A stretch of DNA of 64,000 nucleotides from the NCBI GenBank assembly GCA_018242765.1, contig JAFEBH010000010.1, positions 62,001-126,000 on the forward strand, in the 5' to 3' direction. The position numbers were made by a program, and so were the translations under genes. The notes under the pieces are model-generated. The model was given only the letters and a program-made list of their open reading frames with translations. It ran no database searches and was not told where the DNA came from. The DNA comes from Nitrospira sp. (lineage in GTDB: Bacteria > Nitrospirota > Nitrospiria > Nitrospirales > Nitrospiraceae). Position 1 is the stretch's first letter, and each line of letters begins with the position of its first letter. This document shows, piece after piece, positions 8,902 to 17,646 of the stretch.

Positions 8902-9237
8902 ATGAAAAGACGAGTCATTGATGGAGTCGAAGTGCAACGCAGTTCTGGCAACGTCTTTGCCGACTTGGGTCTGCCAGATGCCGACAAGCTCAAGATCAAA
9001 ACCGGACTGGTAATCGAGATCAGGAAGGCCATTCGCCGGCAAGGGCTGACCCAGCAAGAAGCCGCAACGCGCATGGGGCTCACCCAACCGAAGGTCTCCG
9101 GCATGATGCGCGGCGATTTCTCCAATCTGTCCGAACGCAAACTGATGGATTGCCTGAATCGGCTGGGGTACGATATCGAAATCAGGGTACGTCCTGCCTC
9201 CGATCCTGTCGGGCATCTGATGCTCGCCATCGCGTGA
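8902..9237 (+). CDS. XRE-family helix-turn-helix regulator (antitoxin-like)
   Basis: 111 residues from the ATG at 8902, preceded by AAGGA 8 nt upstream. The helix-turn-helix is clear: GLTQQEAATRMGLTQPKVSG, then a short recognition-helix tail. The N-terminal VIDGVEVQRSSGNVFADLGL and the layout are typical of antitoxins that pair with small RelE/HigB-like toxins. No toxin gene is visible on either side: the 290 bp upstream lack a coding frame and the downstream neighbour is convergent. It is therefore an orphan antitoxin or a stand-alone repressor. DNA binding is well supported; the toxin-antitoxin role is inferred from the family only. Confidence 0.85.
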   Translation: MKRRVIDGVEVQRSSGNVFADLGLPDADKLKIKTGLVIEIRKAIRRQGLTQQEAATRMGLTQPKVSGMMRGDFSNLSERKLMDCLNRLGYDIEIRVRPASDPVGHLMLAIA

Positions 9238-9354
9238 TGCCGGTGGCTCTCGCTAGACGATTCCTCCTACCCTCACATGATGGCCTGCACAACGGCTCAA
9301 CGGTTGATAAGCCGGGACAACAACCAGCGTAGATTTTACAGATGTGAGTTGGAA

Positions 9355-10536
9355 TCACTGATCGGCTTGGGTTGGAATAGGCACCGTTCGTACAATTGAG
9401 CCGTCCCAGACTTCGGTTCTCTCAGGAGTAAGCTTCACACCGTCTCCCAACACAGCGGTCATATTGTCATCATGCCGCGTTGAATACTTGCCCTGATTAT
9501 CACGCCATACACGAAGCAATTTCGACTGCCACCGCAAGTATGGATACGCTTGCCCTTGCTGAGCCAATGCTCCGCCTGCTCCTTGTAAGCGCCCCCAAAC
9601 ATACTTAATGACCTTCACTGGACCGCGGGGTTGTTCATATCCATTGATGAGTGCGCTAGCTTCAGTTTCTTGCAACCCAGATAGTGTAAGAATGGCAGTT
9701 CTCAAATATCTGGCGGTAGGTACGACGACTTCTCGCGCTATTGGGTGCAATTCTGAAAAGTTGCTTAACCCGTGCTCAAAATCATCGCTGACTTTCTTGG
9801 TTTTTCTCCTACAATCTTGATCCCCGTTGAATAATACACGTTCCCGCACTTGGACATCTAAAAACTCATTCAATTTTTGGCGTCCTGTAGCAGCAAAGCC
9901 CCACTCGCATGCCAGTTGTTCCTTGGATAGCCCAGTTTGTAATCTGTGCCGCTCCAGGGCTACCGGCTTCAGCGCCTCGATTCCCATAAAGCAGTGCGCC
10001 ACGCACATCATTTCTGCACCTGGTCTCCAATGTCCGAGTGCAGCAGAATATTGGCCTATGGCTCTCATGAGCCTTGCTTGATGAATGGAGTTCGCAACGG
10101 TGCCAAAGAACTTTAAAGTCATTTCACAATCTAGAGTCCTGTTGGGTATTTCTGTTGGCTGATCTTCTTTCACGAAGGATTGAAAGTATTCATGTTCCTG
10201 TATTCCTGGTGTGTCATCAAATGACAATTCTGCTTCAATTGGGGGAATATAGGCATTTGCCGAGACAGACAAGATGCCAGCTAGATCGTTAGCCTTATTC
10301 GTGTATTGTTCAATGGCAGATTTTAGATCTGATGCAGTGCCGCGGGCTTCTATCCTTAGCCCCTCAGGGATAGGAGTTTCAAATCCGCGGTCTACAAGAT
10401 GTGTCTGAAAGCAGAAGTCGATCGCTCGCGGATTGCAAGAATCGTTAACACTTAAAATGAGCTTTTCATCGGGCTTTATGAAGAAGCTGGCTCTACTTCT
10501 ACCCACCACGCAAAATATCTTTGACTGTTCGTTCAT
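9355..10536 (-). CDS. unknown protein inserted behind an hsdM remnant
   Basis: 393 residues from the ATG at 10536 (MNEQSKIFC); an upstream GTG at 10587 would add 17 residues that read through hsdM remnant DNA, so the inner ATG is preferred although its binding site is weak. No family is recognised. The protein is soluble, with a helical middle (about residues 130-300) containing conserved-looking GQYSAALGHWRPGAEMMCVAHCFMGIEALKP, and no signal peptide or membrane segment. It occupies the place where the body of a type I methyltransferase gene would be, in an island of defence-type genes. A role in defence is a guess from position only. Confidence 0.7.
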   Translation of the reverse strand: MNEQSKIFCVVGRSRASFFIKPDEKLILSVNDSCNPRAIDFCFQTHLVDRGFETPIPEGLRIEARGTASDLKSAIEQYTNKANDLAGILSVSANAYIPPIEAELSFDDTPGIQEHEYFQSFVKEDQPTEIPNRTLDCEMTLKFFGTVANSIHQARLMRAIGQYSAALGHWRPGAEMMCVAHCFMGIEALKPVALERHRLQTGLSKEQLACEWGFAATGRQKLNEFLDVQVRERVLFNGDQDCRRKTKKVSDDFEHGLSNFSELHPIAREVVVPTARYLRTAILTLSGLQETEASALINGYEQPRGPVKVIKYVWGRLQGAGGALAQQGQAYPYLRWQSKLLRVWRDNQGKYSTRHDDNMTAVLGDGVKLTPERTEVWDGSIVRTVPIPTQADQ

Positions 10537-10583
10537 CGAATCACCACGAAAAAATCCACTCAGAAAACATGGGGGTCTTGCAA

Positions 10584-10724
10584 TCACACATTGCCTTCTT
10601 CCCGAAACAGGACCGTCAGCAGAAGAATACCTTTCCGGTACTCGTTTCGTTTGGATGGCCCTCGAAGCAAATTGCAGATATTCCAGATAAAGTTGGCAAT
10701 TTGCCTGTGAGTTTCAGCAGCCAT
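10584..10724 (-). pseudogene. hsdM N-terminal remnant (type I restriction-modification)
   Basis: From the ATG at 10724 the frame reads MAAETHRQIANFIWNICNLL and on to RNEYRKGILLLTVLFREE, which matches the well-conserved start of type I methyltransferase subunits (IANFIWNICDLLRG, KRNEYRKVILPLTVLRR). It then leaves the family and stops after about 46 codons. The remaining roughly 450 residues, including the AdoMet-binding domain and NPPF motif, are absent; the neighbouring unknown gene takes their place. No hsdS or hsdR is present in the window. Confidence 0.8.
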
Positions 10725-10931
10725 GAACTCGTCCTCTCTCCACATGCAAAACATCAAGCACGAACGCGGTTCAGGAAACATTCACCCTATCAAGTCCATG
10801 CAAACGACACTCTGCCAATGGCATTGACAAGGCACTGATCGTGCTGTAGCCTTACCAACGGATAGGCTCAGCCCTGACTAGTCGCCTTTATGGTGTGCGT
10901 CTCCGCAAGGAGTAGGGGCTGGGCCGCTTTT

Positions 10932-11567
10932 TTATTCGGGCCAGACCCGAAGCAAAACCTCCTTCGCCGCAATATACCGATAGTACTCAGCCGCCTCTTT
11001 CTTCTTTCTCTGAACCTTCCGACTCACTACTCCGGCGACATAGTCCGCCAGTTGAAGCAGGTTGTTCCCGGACGACCGTTGCATCTTGATTCTCTTGATC
11101 CGTCGAATGCCGCCCTCCCTCGTCATCCGCCGACCAAGATACTTGCCGAGTTGGCTCCTGAAGGTGTCCGTTCCACTCTCATCGAGCACGACGATCGCGT
11201 CAGTCAGATAGGGCTTGGCATTCTCGAATACGATTCCACAGGTGAATTTATACAAGGAGGCCTTATGTTCAAAGCCAGGCCCCCACAGCTTTTCCGATCC
11301 TTTATTGAGCGCGAAGCCAAAGTATTGAAAGTCGTACGGGGCAACTGCCTCAAGAAATCGTTTCCGTTGCCGATCACTGTTCTCCCGAAAATGAAACTCA
11401 AACCCATCCGCATAGCCTAACTCCTTGCGGAGTAAGGAAATGCGCTGATCGCAACGGAGAGCCTCCTCATGGTCTTCAAACAAAACCATCACGACCACAA
11501 AAAACTGACTGGCCCCTTGGTTTGTCTTAAGCCCTGTATCCCCTGCTTCATCTATGAAAGCAAGCAT
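10932..11567 (-). CDS. DUF3800 domain protein
   Basis: 211 residues. The start LAFIDEAGDTG and the C-terminal NLLQLADYVAGVVSRK are the two hallmark blocks of DUF3800; VVLDESGTDTFRSQL lies between them. The acidic residues in FIDEAGD, VVLDESG and QLADY resemble an RNase H-like acidic centre, but the family's biochemistry is unproven. DUF3800 genes are common in mobile and defence islands, often alone, as here. The start ATG is directly followed by the conserved block, so no extension is needed. It is convergent with the DUF433 region and separated from the hsdM remnant by about 200 bp without a recognised gene. Confidence 0.85.
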   Translation of the reverse strand: MLAFIDEAGDTGLKTNQGASQFFVVVMVLFEDHEEALRCDQRISLLRKELGYADGFEFHFRENSDRQRKRFLEAVAPYDFQYFGFALNKGSEKLWGPGFEHKASLYKFTCGIVFENAKPYLTDAIVVLDESGTDTFRSQLGKYLGRRMTREGGIRRIKRIKMQRSSGNNLLQLADYVAGVVSRKVQRKKKEAAEYYRYIAAKEVLLRVWPE

Positions 11568-11788
11568 TCAGTCACCGGCGAACTCACCCATCAAGAAGAT
11601 GCAATACAGCGTTTCATTCCTCAAACAAGTACCTATTCATTTCCCCTTGAATAAAGAAACGGGAGCAGGAACCATTTGTCGCCAATTAACTTGCCGACGC
11701 AGAATACCTTCATTCGCACACGAAGTCACCCTGCCCCTTTCCCTCACTATCCTTACCCGACTCCACTCCAATCGGATAGACTGCGCGC

Positions 11789-12058
11789 ATGCCTAATGTC
11801 CTGCACCCACACATCACCAGTGATCCCAAGATCTGTGGCGGTAGCCCACGAATCGATGGAACACGCATTACGGTTCGAACCATCATCATCTATGCCTTCC
11901 ACCACGGAATGAGCCCCGAGGAACTTCTTGTTCAATATCCTCACCTCAATCTTGCCTCTATCTATGATGCGCTGTCCTACTACTACGACCATCGAGAAGA
12001 CATTGACCGCGAAATTGCCGAACATCTTGCGGCGCCGGAATCCGACTCCATCCCGTAA
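11789..12058 (+). CDS. DUF433 antitoxin-like protein
   Basis: 89 residues covering the full DUF433 domain: HITSDPKICGGSPRIDGTRI, then a winged-helix-like segment (MSPEELLVQYPHLNLASIYDALSYYYDHR cut here for length into two blocks, MSPEELLVQYPHL and IYDALSYYYDHRE). DUF433 proteins are short DNA-binding antitoxins that usually precede a DUF5615 PIN-like toxin. That partner follows after 24 bp on the same strand but is broken. The pair is therefore probably a toxin-antitoxin unit in which only the antitoxin survives. Confidence 0.88.
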   Translation: MPNVLHPHITSDPKICGGSPRIDGTRITVRTIIIYAFHHGMSPEELLVQYPHLNLASIYDALSYYYDHREDIDREIAEHLAAPESDSIP

Positions 12059-12082
12059 CTCCAACCGCGTGCCTTCTGCGCA

Positions 12083-12439
12083 ATGCGCACAATGAAACTC
12101 TATCTCGATGAACACGTTCATTTGACATGAGCCACGCTGCTTCATGCGCATGGGATTGATTGCCTGACCACACGCGACGCCGGGAATCTGGGCCTGCCCG
12201 ACGACGAACAATTGTCTTTTTCCACACACGAAGGCCGCGCCATTGTCAGCTTCAACCATCGAGATTTCCTTCAGCTCGCCACACAGTGGCAGGCAAGGGG
12301 ACTGTCCCATGCTGGCATTATTCTCTCAAAGGAACTCGCTCTCCCTGGGCTCACCCGCCGCCTGCATCGATTCATCACTGAGTATCGAGAAATCAACCTG
12401 ACGAATCAGGTCATCTGGCTGCCAAGCATTCCACGTTAG
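12083..12439 (+). pseudogene. DUF5615 PIN-like toxin with in-frame TGA
   Basis: The frame from ATG 12083 (or 12092) reads MKLYLDEHVHLT, then TGA at 12128-12130, then continues in the same frame with ATLLHAHGIDCLTTRDAGN, LPDDEQLSFSTHEGRAIVSF and NHRDFLQLATQWQ to a normal TAG at 12437. Every expected DUF5615 block is present (LDEH, TTRDAG, DEQL, FNHRDF), and no base is lost, so this is a single nonsense change, for example CGA to TGA. The protein should be inactive unless TGA is read through or an internal start is used, for which there is no evidence. It pairs with the intact DUF433 gene just upstream. Confidence 0.85.
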
Positions 12440-12647
12440 ACTTCGTGGCACACAGCACGCTGCGAGTGCAATCTTGGAATCAGTGGCGAATTTGGGGCGG
12501 AATACGCAACAGCGTATTCCAGTCAACTCAGCCATCGATTACGCTGTACACCAGTCAGATCTCCTGCCTGGTGAGGTTCGGCTGAGTCAAAACCGGAATA
12601 CGTCAGACCTTCTGTCACTCTGGAAGAGAAAGAGACGGTCTGTCTTG

Positions 12648-13136
12648 TCAGTGCGTTCGTTCCATCCAATTGAGGAGACCCTCAGGCGGATTGGGAGACT
12701 CCCACGGGTGACTTGTGAACGAGACCACGATGAGGGCATCAATCTGGTCACCGCTTGCAAGCATTTCCGGTAACACCGGACCTCTGCTCCCTGTGTTTCG
12801 ACCGCACGGCCCGAGATCCATCACCGTTAATTCGCCAGACTCGTCCTTCACACGAATCTCATAGCCATAGCTGATTCCGGATCTACATATGGTCCGACGC
12901 GGGACCTGCCGTAGGGATTGCACGACGCCTCGGATCCGTACGATCCGAAAGGTATAGTGCCCAGGATCAGACAGAATCGCCTGAATCGCTGTCACGTCAT
13001 ACGAGTGCAAGGCAGGCGGTTTCGACCGAGGTGCGATTTGCGCCGCACTGATGCGTGCGGTTGCGACGGACAGCAGGACCATCAGCACCAAGAGAACGCA
13101 CCGTGTCAGAGTGAGCATATGCAACGCGTGGCGCAT
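12648..13136 (-). CDS. small exported protein, OB-fold-like
   Basis: 162 residues from the ATG at 13136 (MRHALHML); an in-frame ATG at 13172 is possible. A strong signal peptide (LTRCVLLVLMVLLSVATARISA) is followed by a mature part with the pattern IQAILSDPGHYTFRIVRIRG, a cysteine pair (TICRSG, LGPCG) and VKDESGELTVMDL. The strand order and the phrase RGVVQSLRQVP recall OB-fold periplasmic proteins. The protein at 13902-14348 has the same layout, so the two are probably diverged duplicates. Function unknown. Confidence 0.65.
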   Translation of the reverse strand: MRHALHMLTLTRCVLLVLMVLLSVATARISAAQIAPRSKPPALHSYDVTAIQAILSDPGHYTFRIVRIRGVVQSLRQVPRRTICRSGISYGYEIRVKDESGELTVMDLGPCGRNTGSRGPVLPEMLASGDQIDALIVVSFTSHPWESPNPPEGLLNWMERTH

Positions 13137-13181
13137 CACGATTGTGCGAGAGATTGCGACCGACAAATTCATCCACGGGTC

Positions 13182-13507
13182 CTACTTCCGGTCGCGATCG
13201 AGGCGAAGTACTTTGTTGGTATTCGCCGAGAACGTCACGGTCGTTGTCCATTCGTCCTTCTGTGCGTCCCCCACCCACAAATACTGATAGGTGACCAACC
13301 GCTGGTTCAACGAGGTCGGCTCATATTGGTCGATACGCTGGTCTGGCTGGCCTGTCCGCGCCATGACATCAGCTTCTGACCGCCATACGTCAGCATGCCA
13401 TAGGTCTCCAATGGCAGCTCTCGTGCCTCACCATCGGGGATCCCCATAGTCGCAACGCCAATCATGAACCCCATGCAGCCCAGCAGCGCCCCAAGTCCTG
13501 GCCTCAT
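13182..13507 (-). pseudogene. exported OmlA/BamE-like small protein with a one-base frameshift
   Basis: The ATG at 13507 has AAGGAGG in front of it and starts a signal peptide (MRPGLGALLGCMGFMIGVAT). The frame reads ELPLETYGMLTYGG and then derails. One base earlier or later the frame reads EADVMARTGQPDQRIDQY, TYQYLWVGDAQKDEWTTT and VTFSANTNKVLRLDRDRK to a stop at 13182. Together they form a protein of about 108 residues like SmpA/OmlA/BamE-type proteins (G-SEADV---GQP, then a final beta strand). One base is missing near 13380. A sequencing error cannot be excluded. Confidence 0.65.
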
Positions 13508-13900
13508 TATCCCCTCCTTCCTTGTCCTTCCTTGTCCTTCCCTGTTCGTGTCCCTCTTCATACCAGGTAGAATATAGCTCGGACAGCACGCAGTCCAGTC
13601 TTTGTAATCTCTTTGAATGATGCGGGAACAACTGGGTCATACCGCCATCACACAGAGCTTCGCGGTAGAGAAAGGCCATAAAGACAAACCGTGCGGTTTC
13701 GGCCATTACGGCCGGAGACCAGGTAAACCGGAAGTGTGTCTGTGTTTCGGGCGCTGAGTGGGGGGAATGCACGGGGGAGCGTCAGTCCAGCTTCCTCGCA
13801 AAGATTCCGCACGCCGACATAACATTCGCAAACGACGGTGAGTTCAATATGGGTGGTCCATTTCCGAGCATTGCCTCTTGGAGAACCTGTTGCGGCAGAC
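13428..13900 (-). pseudogene. unrecognised gene split by a frameshift at a run of six G
   Basis: One frame reads ARKWTTHIELTVVCECYVGV and RNLCEEAGLTLPRAFPPLS down to the GGGGGG run at 13760-13765. A second frame carries on with FRFTWSPAVMAETARFVFMA, FLYREALCDGG and LSELYSTWYEEGHEQGRTRK. Each half looks protein-like only on its own side of the homopolymer, so an indel there is likely, either real or a base-calling error. The 3' end runs through a short tandem repeat (CCTTCCTTGT units, 13514-13555) into the next gene. No family recognised. Confidence 0.4.
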
Positions 13901-13901
13901 T

Positions 13902-14348
13902 TCAGTGCGGATCGACGATCACGATTTCGGTGGCTTGTGCACGTACCTGAACCGGTAGGTTTGTCGTCAGAAGATGGATGATCGCCGTCAGCCGTACCGT
14001 GTCTCCATCCTTCGGCAGCATCTCAGCCACCTGTGGATAACAGCTCCCCCTCACTTCAACGGGAAGGAGGGTGGTCCCATCATCAAGAGAGAATATGGCT
14101 TGCCCGTAGAGCACACAGCCTTTCCCCCCACGTACGAATGATGGTGGTATCGGGGGCATCACTTGTATGCCTCGCACGACTCCTTCAAGCGTCACACTGC
14201 GCAGGTGATACGACGGTGCTTGGGCCAGCAAACTCTGTATGGAGATGAACTCTGGATCGCCTGCATACGCAATAGACATACAGCGGGTGAGAGCGATGGT
14301 GAACAGCAGGATACCGCCCACGCGATTCCTCCACCTGCTGGGGGGCAT
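13902..14348 (-). CDS. small exported protein, paralogue of 12648-13136
   Basis: 148 residues from the ATG at 14348, preceded by GAGGAGGAG. Signal peptide: RVGGILLFTIALTRCMSIAYA. The mature part reads FISIQSLLAQAPSYHLRSVT, LEGVVRGIQVMPP, a cysteine pair (KGCVLYG, GSCYPQ), and LPVQVRAQATEIVIVDPH. It shares with the protein at 12648-13136 the order 'xxIQ-x-LL, PxxYxxRxVxxxGVV, Cys, FSLDDG or VKDESG, Cys'. An OB fold is the best guess; no function is known. It lies upstream of the frameshifted genes on the same strand. Confidence 0.7.
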   Translation of the reverse strand: MPPSRWRNRVGGILLFTIALTRCMSIAYAGDPEFISIQSLLAQAPSYHLRSVTLEGVVRGIQVMPPIPPSFVRGGKGCVLYGQAIFSLDDGTTLLPVEVRGSCYPQVAEMLPKDGDTVRLTAIIHLLTTNLPVQVRAQATEIVIVDPH

Positions 14349-14501
14349 GGTACGCTCCTCCTCTTGACTGGATTTCTGGCAGGACACTCAGACCATTATC
14401 CTCAGTTCCCGGCAGGATGCATCCTAAATTGTTTCTTTGTCAGCCAGCCTTGAGAGCCACGAGTGCCCGCGGAATACGGATAGAAAGCGGAGTGGCCTCG
14501 C

Positions 14502-14741
14502 TCAACTCAGCTTGGGCAAGGAGGGCTTCTTTCTTTTCTGGCCATTCTTGACACGGGCCCAATACCCACGCGGCGGGACTGGCACCATGAGTTTTCGGCA
14601 GACCTCTCCCAGCATCACACCGGAAATGCCATACGACTTCGCGACCTCAGAGACCGGTCTGGACCACACTTGATCGTAGAGAGCTGTCCGGTCATAGCGC
14701 CTGGTAGGAGCTGGAGCTAGACTGACCCTCTTGCTCGACAC
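14502..14741 (-). pseudogene. truncated HTH-like protein
   Basis: 79 codons. The block YDRTALYDQVWSRPVSEVAK, YGISGVMLGEVCRKLMVPVP and PRGYWARVKNGQKRKKPSLP is a conserved N-terminal module of longer bacterial proteins in which a helix-turn-helix (VAKSYGISGVMLGEVCRKL) is followed by P-P-R-GYWA. Full-length members are several hundred residues; here the frame stops after LPKLS, and a different frame continues in the same sense (ELSEATPLSIRIPRALVALK) before its own stop. It is therefore a fragment with a small indel. Confidence 0.5.
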
Positions 14742-14764
14742 TCACGAACCTTCAATCCTTGTAC

Positions 14765-14931
14765 TGACACTCCGCTGTCAAAATAATGAGGCTGTGATGA
14801 ACAAAGAACGGCCTACCAGAACGTCCTATATTCCTCGAGCTTTATGTGGGAAGGGGCAAGCGACCACCAAAAATGATTTGTGCCCCCTCAATGGATTTTT
14901 CTGCAGCCTCGTTATGCAGCATTGAACGTCA
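14765..14931. repeat. 167-bp MITE-like segment with imperfect inverted ends
   Basis: The left end TGAC-14 nt-ATAATGAGGCTG is mirrored at the right end, read on the other strand, as TGAC-12 nt-ATAACGAGGCTG. Inside there is no recognisable coding frame. The size and layout fit a non-autonomous element, but no target duplication was found and no second copy is in the window. Confidence 0.3.
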
Positions 14932-15397
14932 AGTGGCATTCATAGCGCGGTGGCCGCTATCGGCCACAAGCGGACGTTCGGCGCCGAGATTGCACCGCCG
15001 TAAAGCAGCCATTCATGAAAGATGATGCCCTCTTCGCGCGACTCTTGGTTCACTTGGGGATGGTCGTTGAACAGGGACCTCACCCGCGTGTCGGTGTTCA
15101 CAAACGTTGTCCACCTGTTTTTCCGTACGTTCTCGAACGCATGTGACCAAGCCCTCGCCACTGTCAAGAAATCAGATGGGTCTGGGACAGACTTGCCCGT
15201 ACGACCCGCGGTTTAAGAAGGCGCCGCTGTGCCCCTCCTCAGGCCTATTGGAATTCACTAGACCCAATGAAAACAAACGGTTTGAGAAATGCCGAACTTT
15301 GGCTGGAGTAGGCTGGAATGGGTAGGAGTGAGGTGGAGTTGAGCACAAAATGCACAGCGCCTTATCGACTCGATCCGTACCGACGATACACGAGTTA
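14932..15397. other. gap without a recognised gene
   Basis: Short frames exist on both strands (for example minus 14940-15167, with NQESREEGIIFHEWLLYGG) but none shows a family, a ribosome binding site or a neighbour that would support it. Confidence 0.4.
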
Positions 15398-15967
15398 TTA
15401 TTTCGAACCTGCCGTTCTGATAGAGTCCCCCCCTGTCTTGATCCACTCCTCTACTGCTTGTAGATCAAGACCCACAACTTGGCAACAGCCTTTTCGCATT
15501 TCCAACGACAGGTCGTCCCAGGTGGTTGTGATGCCTCGGAAAAATCGCATCGAAACATCTCTGCCAGGTTCATCAGGCTCTCGCAACCACTGAGGGATGT
15601 GTTGGAACATGCCCCCAAGCCGTCGAACCGAGGGATATTCACCGATTGTCCATAATCGGTGAAGCTCGCGCACTAGCAGTCGAAGCAGAGCGACCTTGCG
15701 CCGCTTCTCTGGAGAGAGCACATCAGAGTCCGGAAATTTCGTGGTAATCATGTAATCAAGGCCTCGTTGTGTATCAGCCCGTACAGCCGTGAGCCACTTC
15801 TCAGGAACCCAGCCTTCCGGCACATCTATGAGAACTTTTCCTTGCTGCTCAACTACACGTAGGATATCGCTCACCAATTCCAACACCTCCCCGATGTCCG
15901 CATTGCTATCGGCCCTGCGACAGCGTTGAAAGGTTGCCGCTAATATAAATGGACTATCAATCAGCAT
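15398..15967 (-). CDS. hypothetical cytosolic protein
   Basis: 189 residues, no recognised family. It is rich in Arg, Trp and Leu with helical periodicity (EVLELVSDILRVVEQQGKVL, KRRKVALLRLLVRELHRLW), no signal peptide and no membrane segment. The frame is the longest in the area and clear of alternatives on the other strand. It stands alone, with about 150 bp of non-coding DNA before the next gene on the same strand. Nothing suggests a function. Confidence 0.5.
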   Translation of the reverse strand: MLIDSPFILAATFQRCRRADSNADIGEVLELVSDILRVVEQQGKVLIDVPEGWVPEKWLTAVRADTQRGLDYMITTKFPDSDVLSPEKRRKVALLRLLVRELHRLWTIGEYPSVRRLGGMFQHIPQWLREPDEPGRDVSMRFFRGITTTWDDLSLEMRKGCCQVVGLDLQAVEEWIKTGGDSIRTAGSK

Positions 15968-16118
15968 AGGCAGATAAGAATGGGTGTCCCTAACGTGTGG
16001 CTCAAAAAGCAGTGCTGATCTGCTACGGGAATCCCGGAAGCATTACGTGGTTTCCATACACAATCTAAGGCTTCACAAACAACTGTTTTAGCGCATCGTC
16101 ATGAACGAACATTGCCGC

Positions 16119-17282
16119 TTATCGCACGAAGCGTGTGGGCCTGGCCCAGCGTTCGAGACAGTCTGCAATCACATACCGATCGGCTGAATCCACCGAGGTC
16201 TTACTGGCGAGTGTCTTGACGAACGCTCGCACTCGGGCATCGTCGAATTTGCAGATGTTCGACAATCCAAAGGAATGCAACTTAGGATTGGGGGATTCTG
16301 CGGCCTGGATGACGAAGGGCACGAGGCCATTCAGCTCGTGGGGGAAGTAGCTCTGGCCCAGTGGCGTGCCCGACATATGGGTGTCATAGAGCAACCACTG
16401 GAAATCTTTGAAGACCCCTCTGCCTGCCAGAGTCGAAGGGATCGTTCTCACCGCCTGTCCATACGCCTGCCAATCCTGAACGCCGAGCTCACGGCCCAGC
16501 ACGGCAAAGGCGTTACTGCTGTGTCGGGTTGGGATCAGCGATATGCGGCTCCGACCAGTGGATGAGTCAAAGTCTTCATGCCAGTACCGTGTCCAGATCA
16601 CTCGGAACTGGCGGTCAATTTGATTCAGCCCGCGATCGGTGGCCACCCAGATGGTGTGCGTAACGGGATCCTCCCGCAGCATGAGAATCGGCCACCCTGT
16701 CAATCCCGATTTAACCGTGATCGTGGCCAGCTTCTGCTTCTTATCCACCGCCTGAACGATTACACCCTCCGCGCTTTCCTCACCCGCCTCACTGTGCTGG
16801 AGCGTGCCGAACCACACCTGGTTCCCAACAATCTCGATGGCCGACACCGTAGTACAGGGCTTCAGGACATCAGGAAAGCGGCGCTGCTGGTATCGGATCT
16901 CGTGATCTGTGTACACCCCTTCGTCGCAGACTCCGGGAACTTGTGCAAACTCTTGCCCGCTTGAGGCACGAAGAATACGGGGGTCGTACGAGTACGGATC
17001 GAAGGGTTTGGGCGGCCATGGTTTGGGGAACTGCTGGGCGAAGAGCTCTACATCGAGTTGTTCGACGCGCTCGGTGGTCCGCTCGAGCGCAAACAATCGC
17101 CCATCTTCTGATACAAAGCCCACATGGGAAGTGGTGAATAGGATATTCTCGACGAACGGAAGGGTATCCGTCTCTTGATATTCAATGCCCCGCCCCCACG
17201 AGTCGTTGGCGAGTAAGAGGAGAACAGCCAGCGTTAGCGGCCTCGCGAATCGTTGCGACCGGCCTCGATTCATCATCTTCAT
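16119..17282 (-). CDS. exported beta-propeller-like protein
   Basis: 387 residues from the ATG at 17282 (MKMMNRGRSQRF), chosen because it places the signal peptide PLTLAVLLLLANDSWG at the N-terminus; the open frame begins 30 codons earlier. The mature part has strand-rich repeats such as VENILFTTSHVGFVSEDGRL, VGNQVWFGTLQHSE and ILMLREDPVTHTIWVATDRG followed by LNQID, the last of which is the typical turn of sensor propeller repeats ('IWVATdrGLn-id'). It is probably periplasmic. The C-terminal 120 residues resemble no repeat and contain a lone Cys pair. Function unknown. Confidence 0.65.
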   Translation of the reverse strand: MKMMNRGRSQRFARPLTLAVLLLLANDSWGRGIEYQETDTLPFVENILFTTSHVGFVSEDGRLFALERTTERVEQLDVELFAQQFPKPWPPKPFDPYSYDPRILRASSGQEFAQVPGVCDEGVYTDHEIRYQQRRFPDVLKPCTTVSAIEIVGNQVWFGTLQHSEAGEESAEGVIVQAVDKKQKLATITVKSGLTGWPILMLREDPVTHTIWVATDRGLNQIDRQFRVIWTRYWHEDFDSSTGRSRISLIPTRHSSNAFAVLGRELGVQDWQAYGQAVRTIPSTLAGRGVFKDFQWLLYDTHMSGTPLGQSYFPHELNGLVPFVIQAAESPNPKLHSFGLSNICKFDDARVRAFVKTLASKTSVDSADRYVIADCLERWARPTRFVR

Positions 17283-17646
17283 GAGCGTGTGAGACCCCTC
17301 TCCGTGAAGAGAATCTCGCAATCCGAAAGGACTGCTCGTAAAAAGCATACGCTGGGGCCAACATCTCGTCAAAAGAAATGCCAGTATGTGGGATAGGAAC
17401 GGAGTGCTGATATGGTTGGCAAGGAGGACTCGAACCGTCGAGGTTCAGCTATTGAGGTGACCGGATCCAGCGGTCACAAAGTTTGGGTTGTGGACCCGCA
17501 TGAGCATAAGTCTAAAACCTTGAGAAATTGACCAACGTTGGGCGGCAGTTCAGATGGGGATTTTGACAAGGGTGTAGTGGGGGTTGTCGGAACGTTTACA
17601 CCCTTGAGATCTACCCCGATGATGCCGTCATTCGAGTGGACCACCG
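17283..17646. other. gap upstream of the propeller gene
   Basis: No gene seen. At 17418-17445 the minus strand reads GGTTCGAGTCC and ends TTGCCAACCA, like the 3' end of a tRNA, but the stems do not pair properly, so it is at best a remnant. Confidence 0.3.

Noticed and set aside
17418..17445. Possible tRNA gene (GGTTCGAGTCC and TTGCCAACCA on the minus strand)
   Set aside because: The T stem does not pair and no D or anticodon arm could be found.
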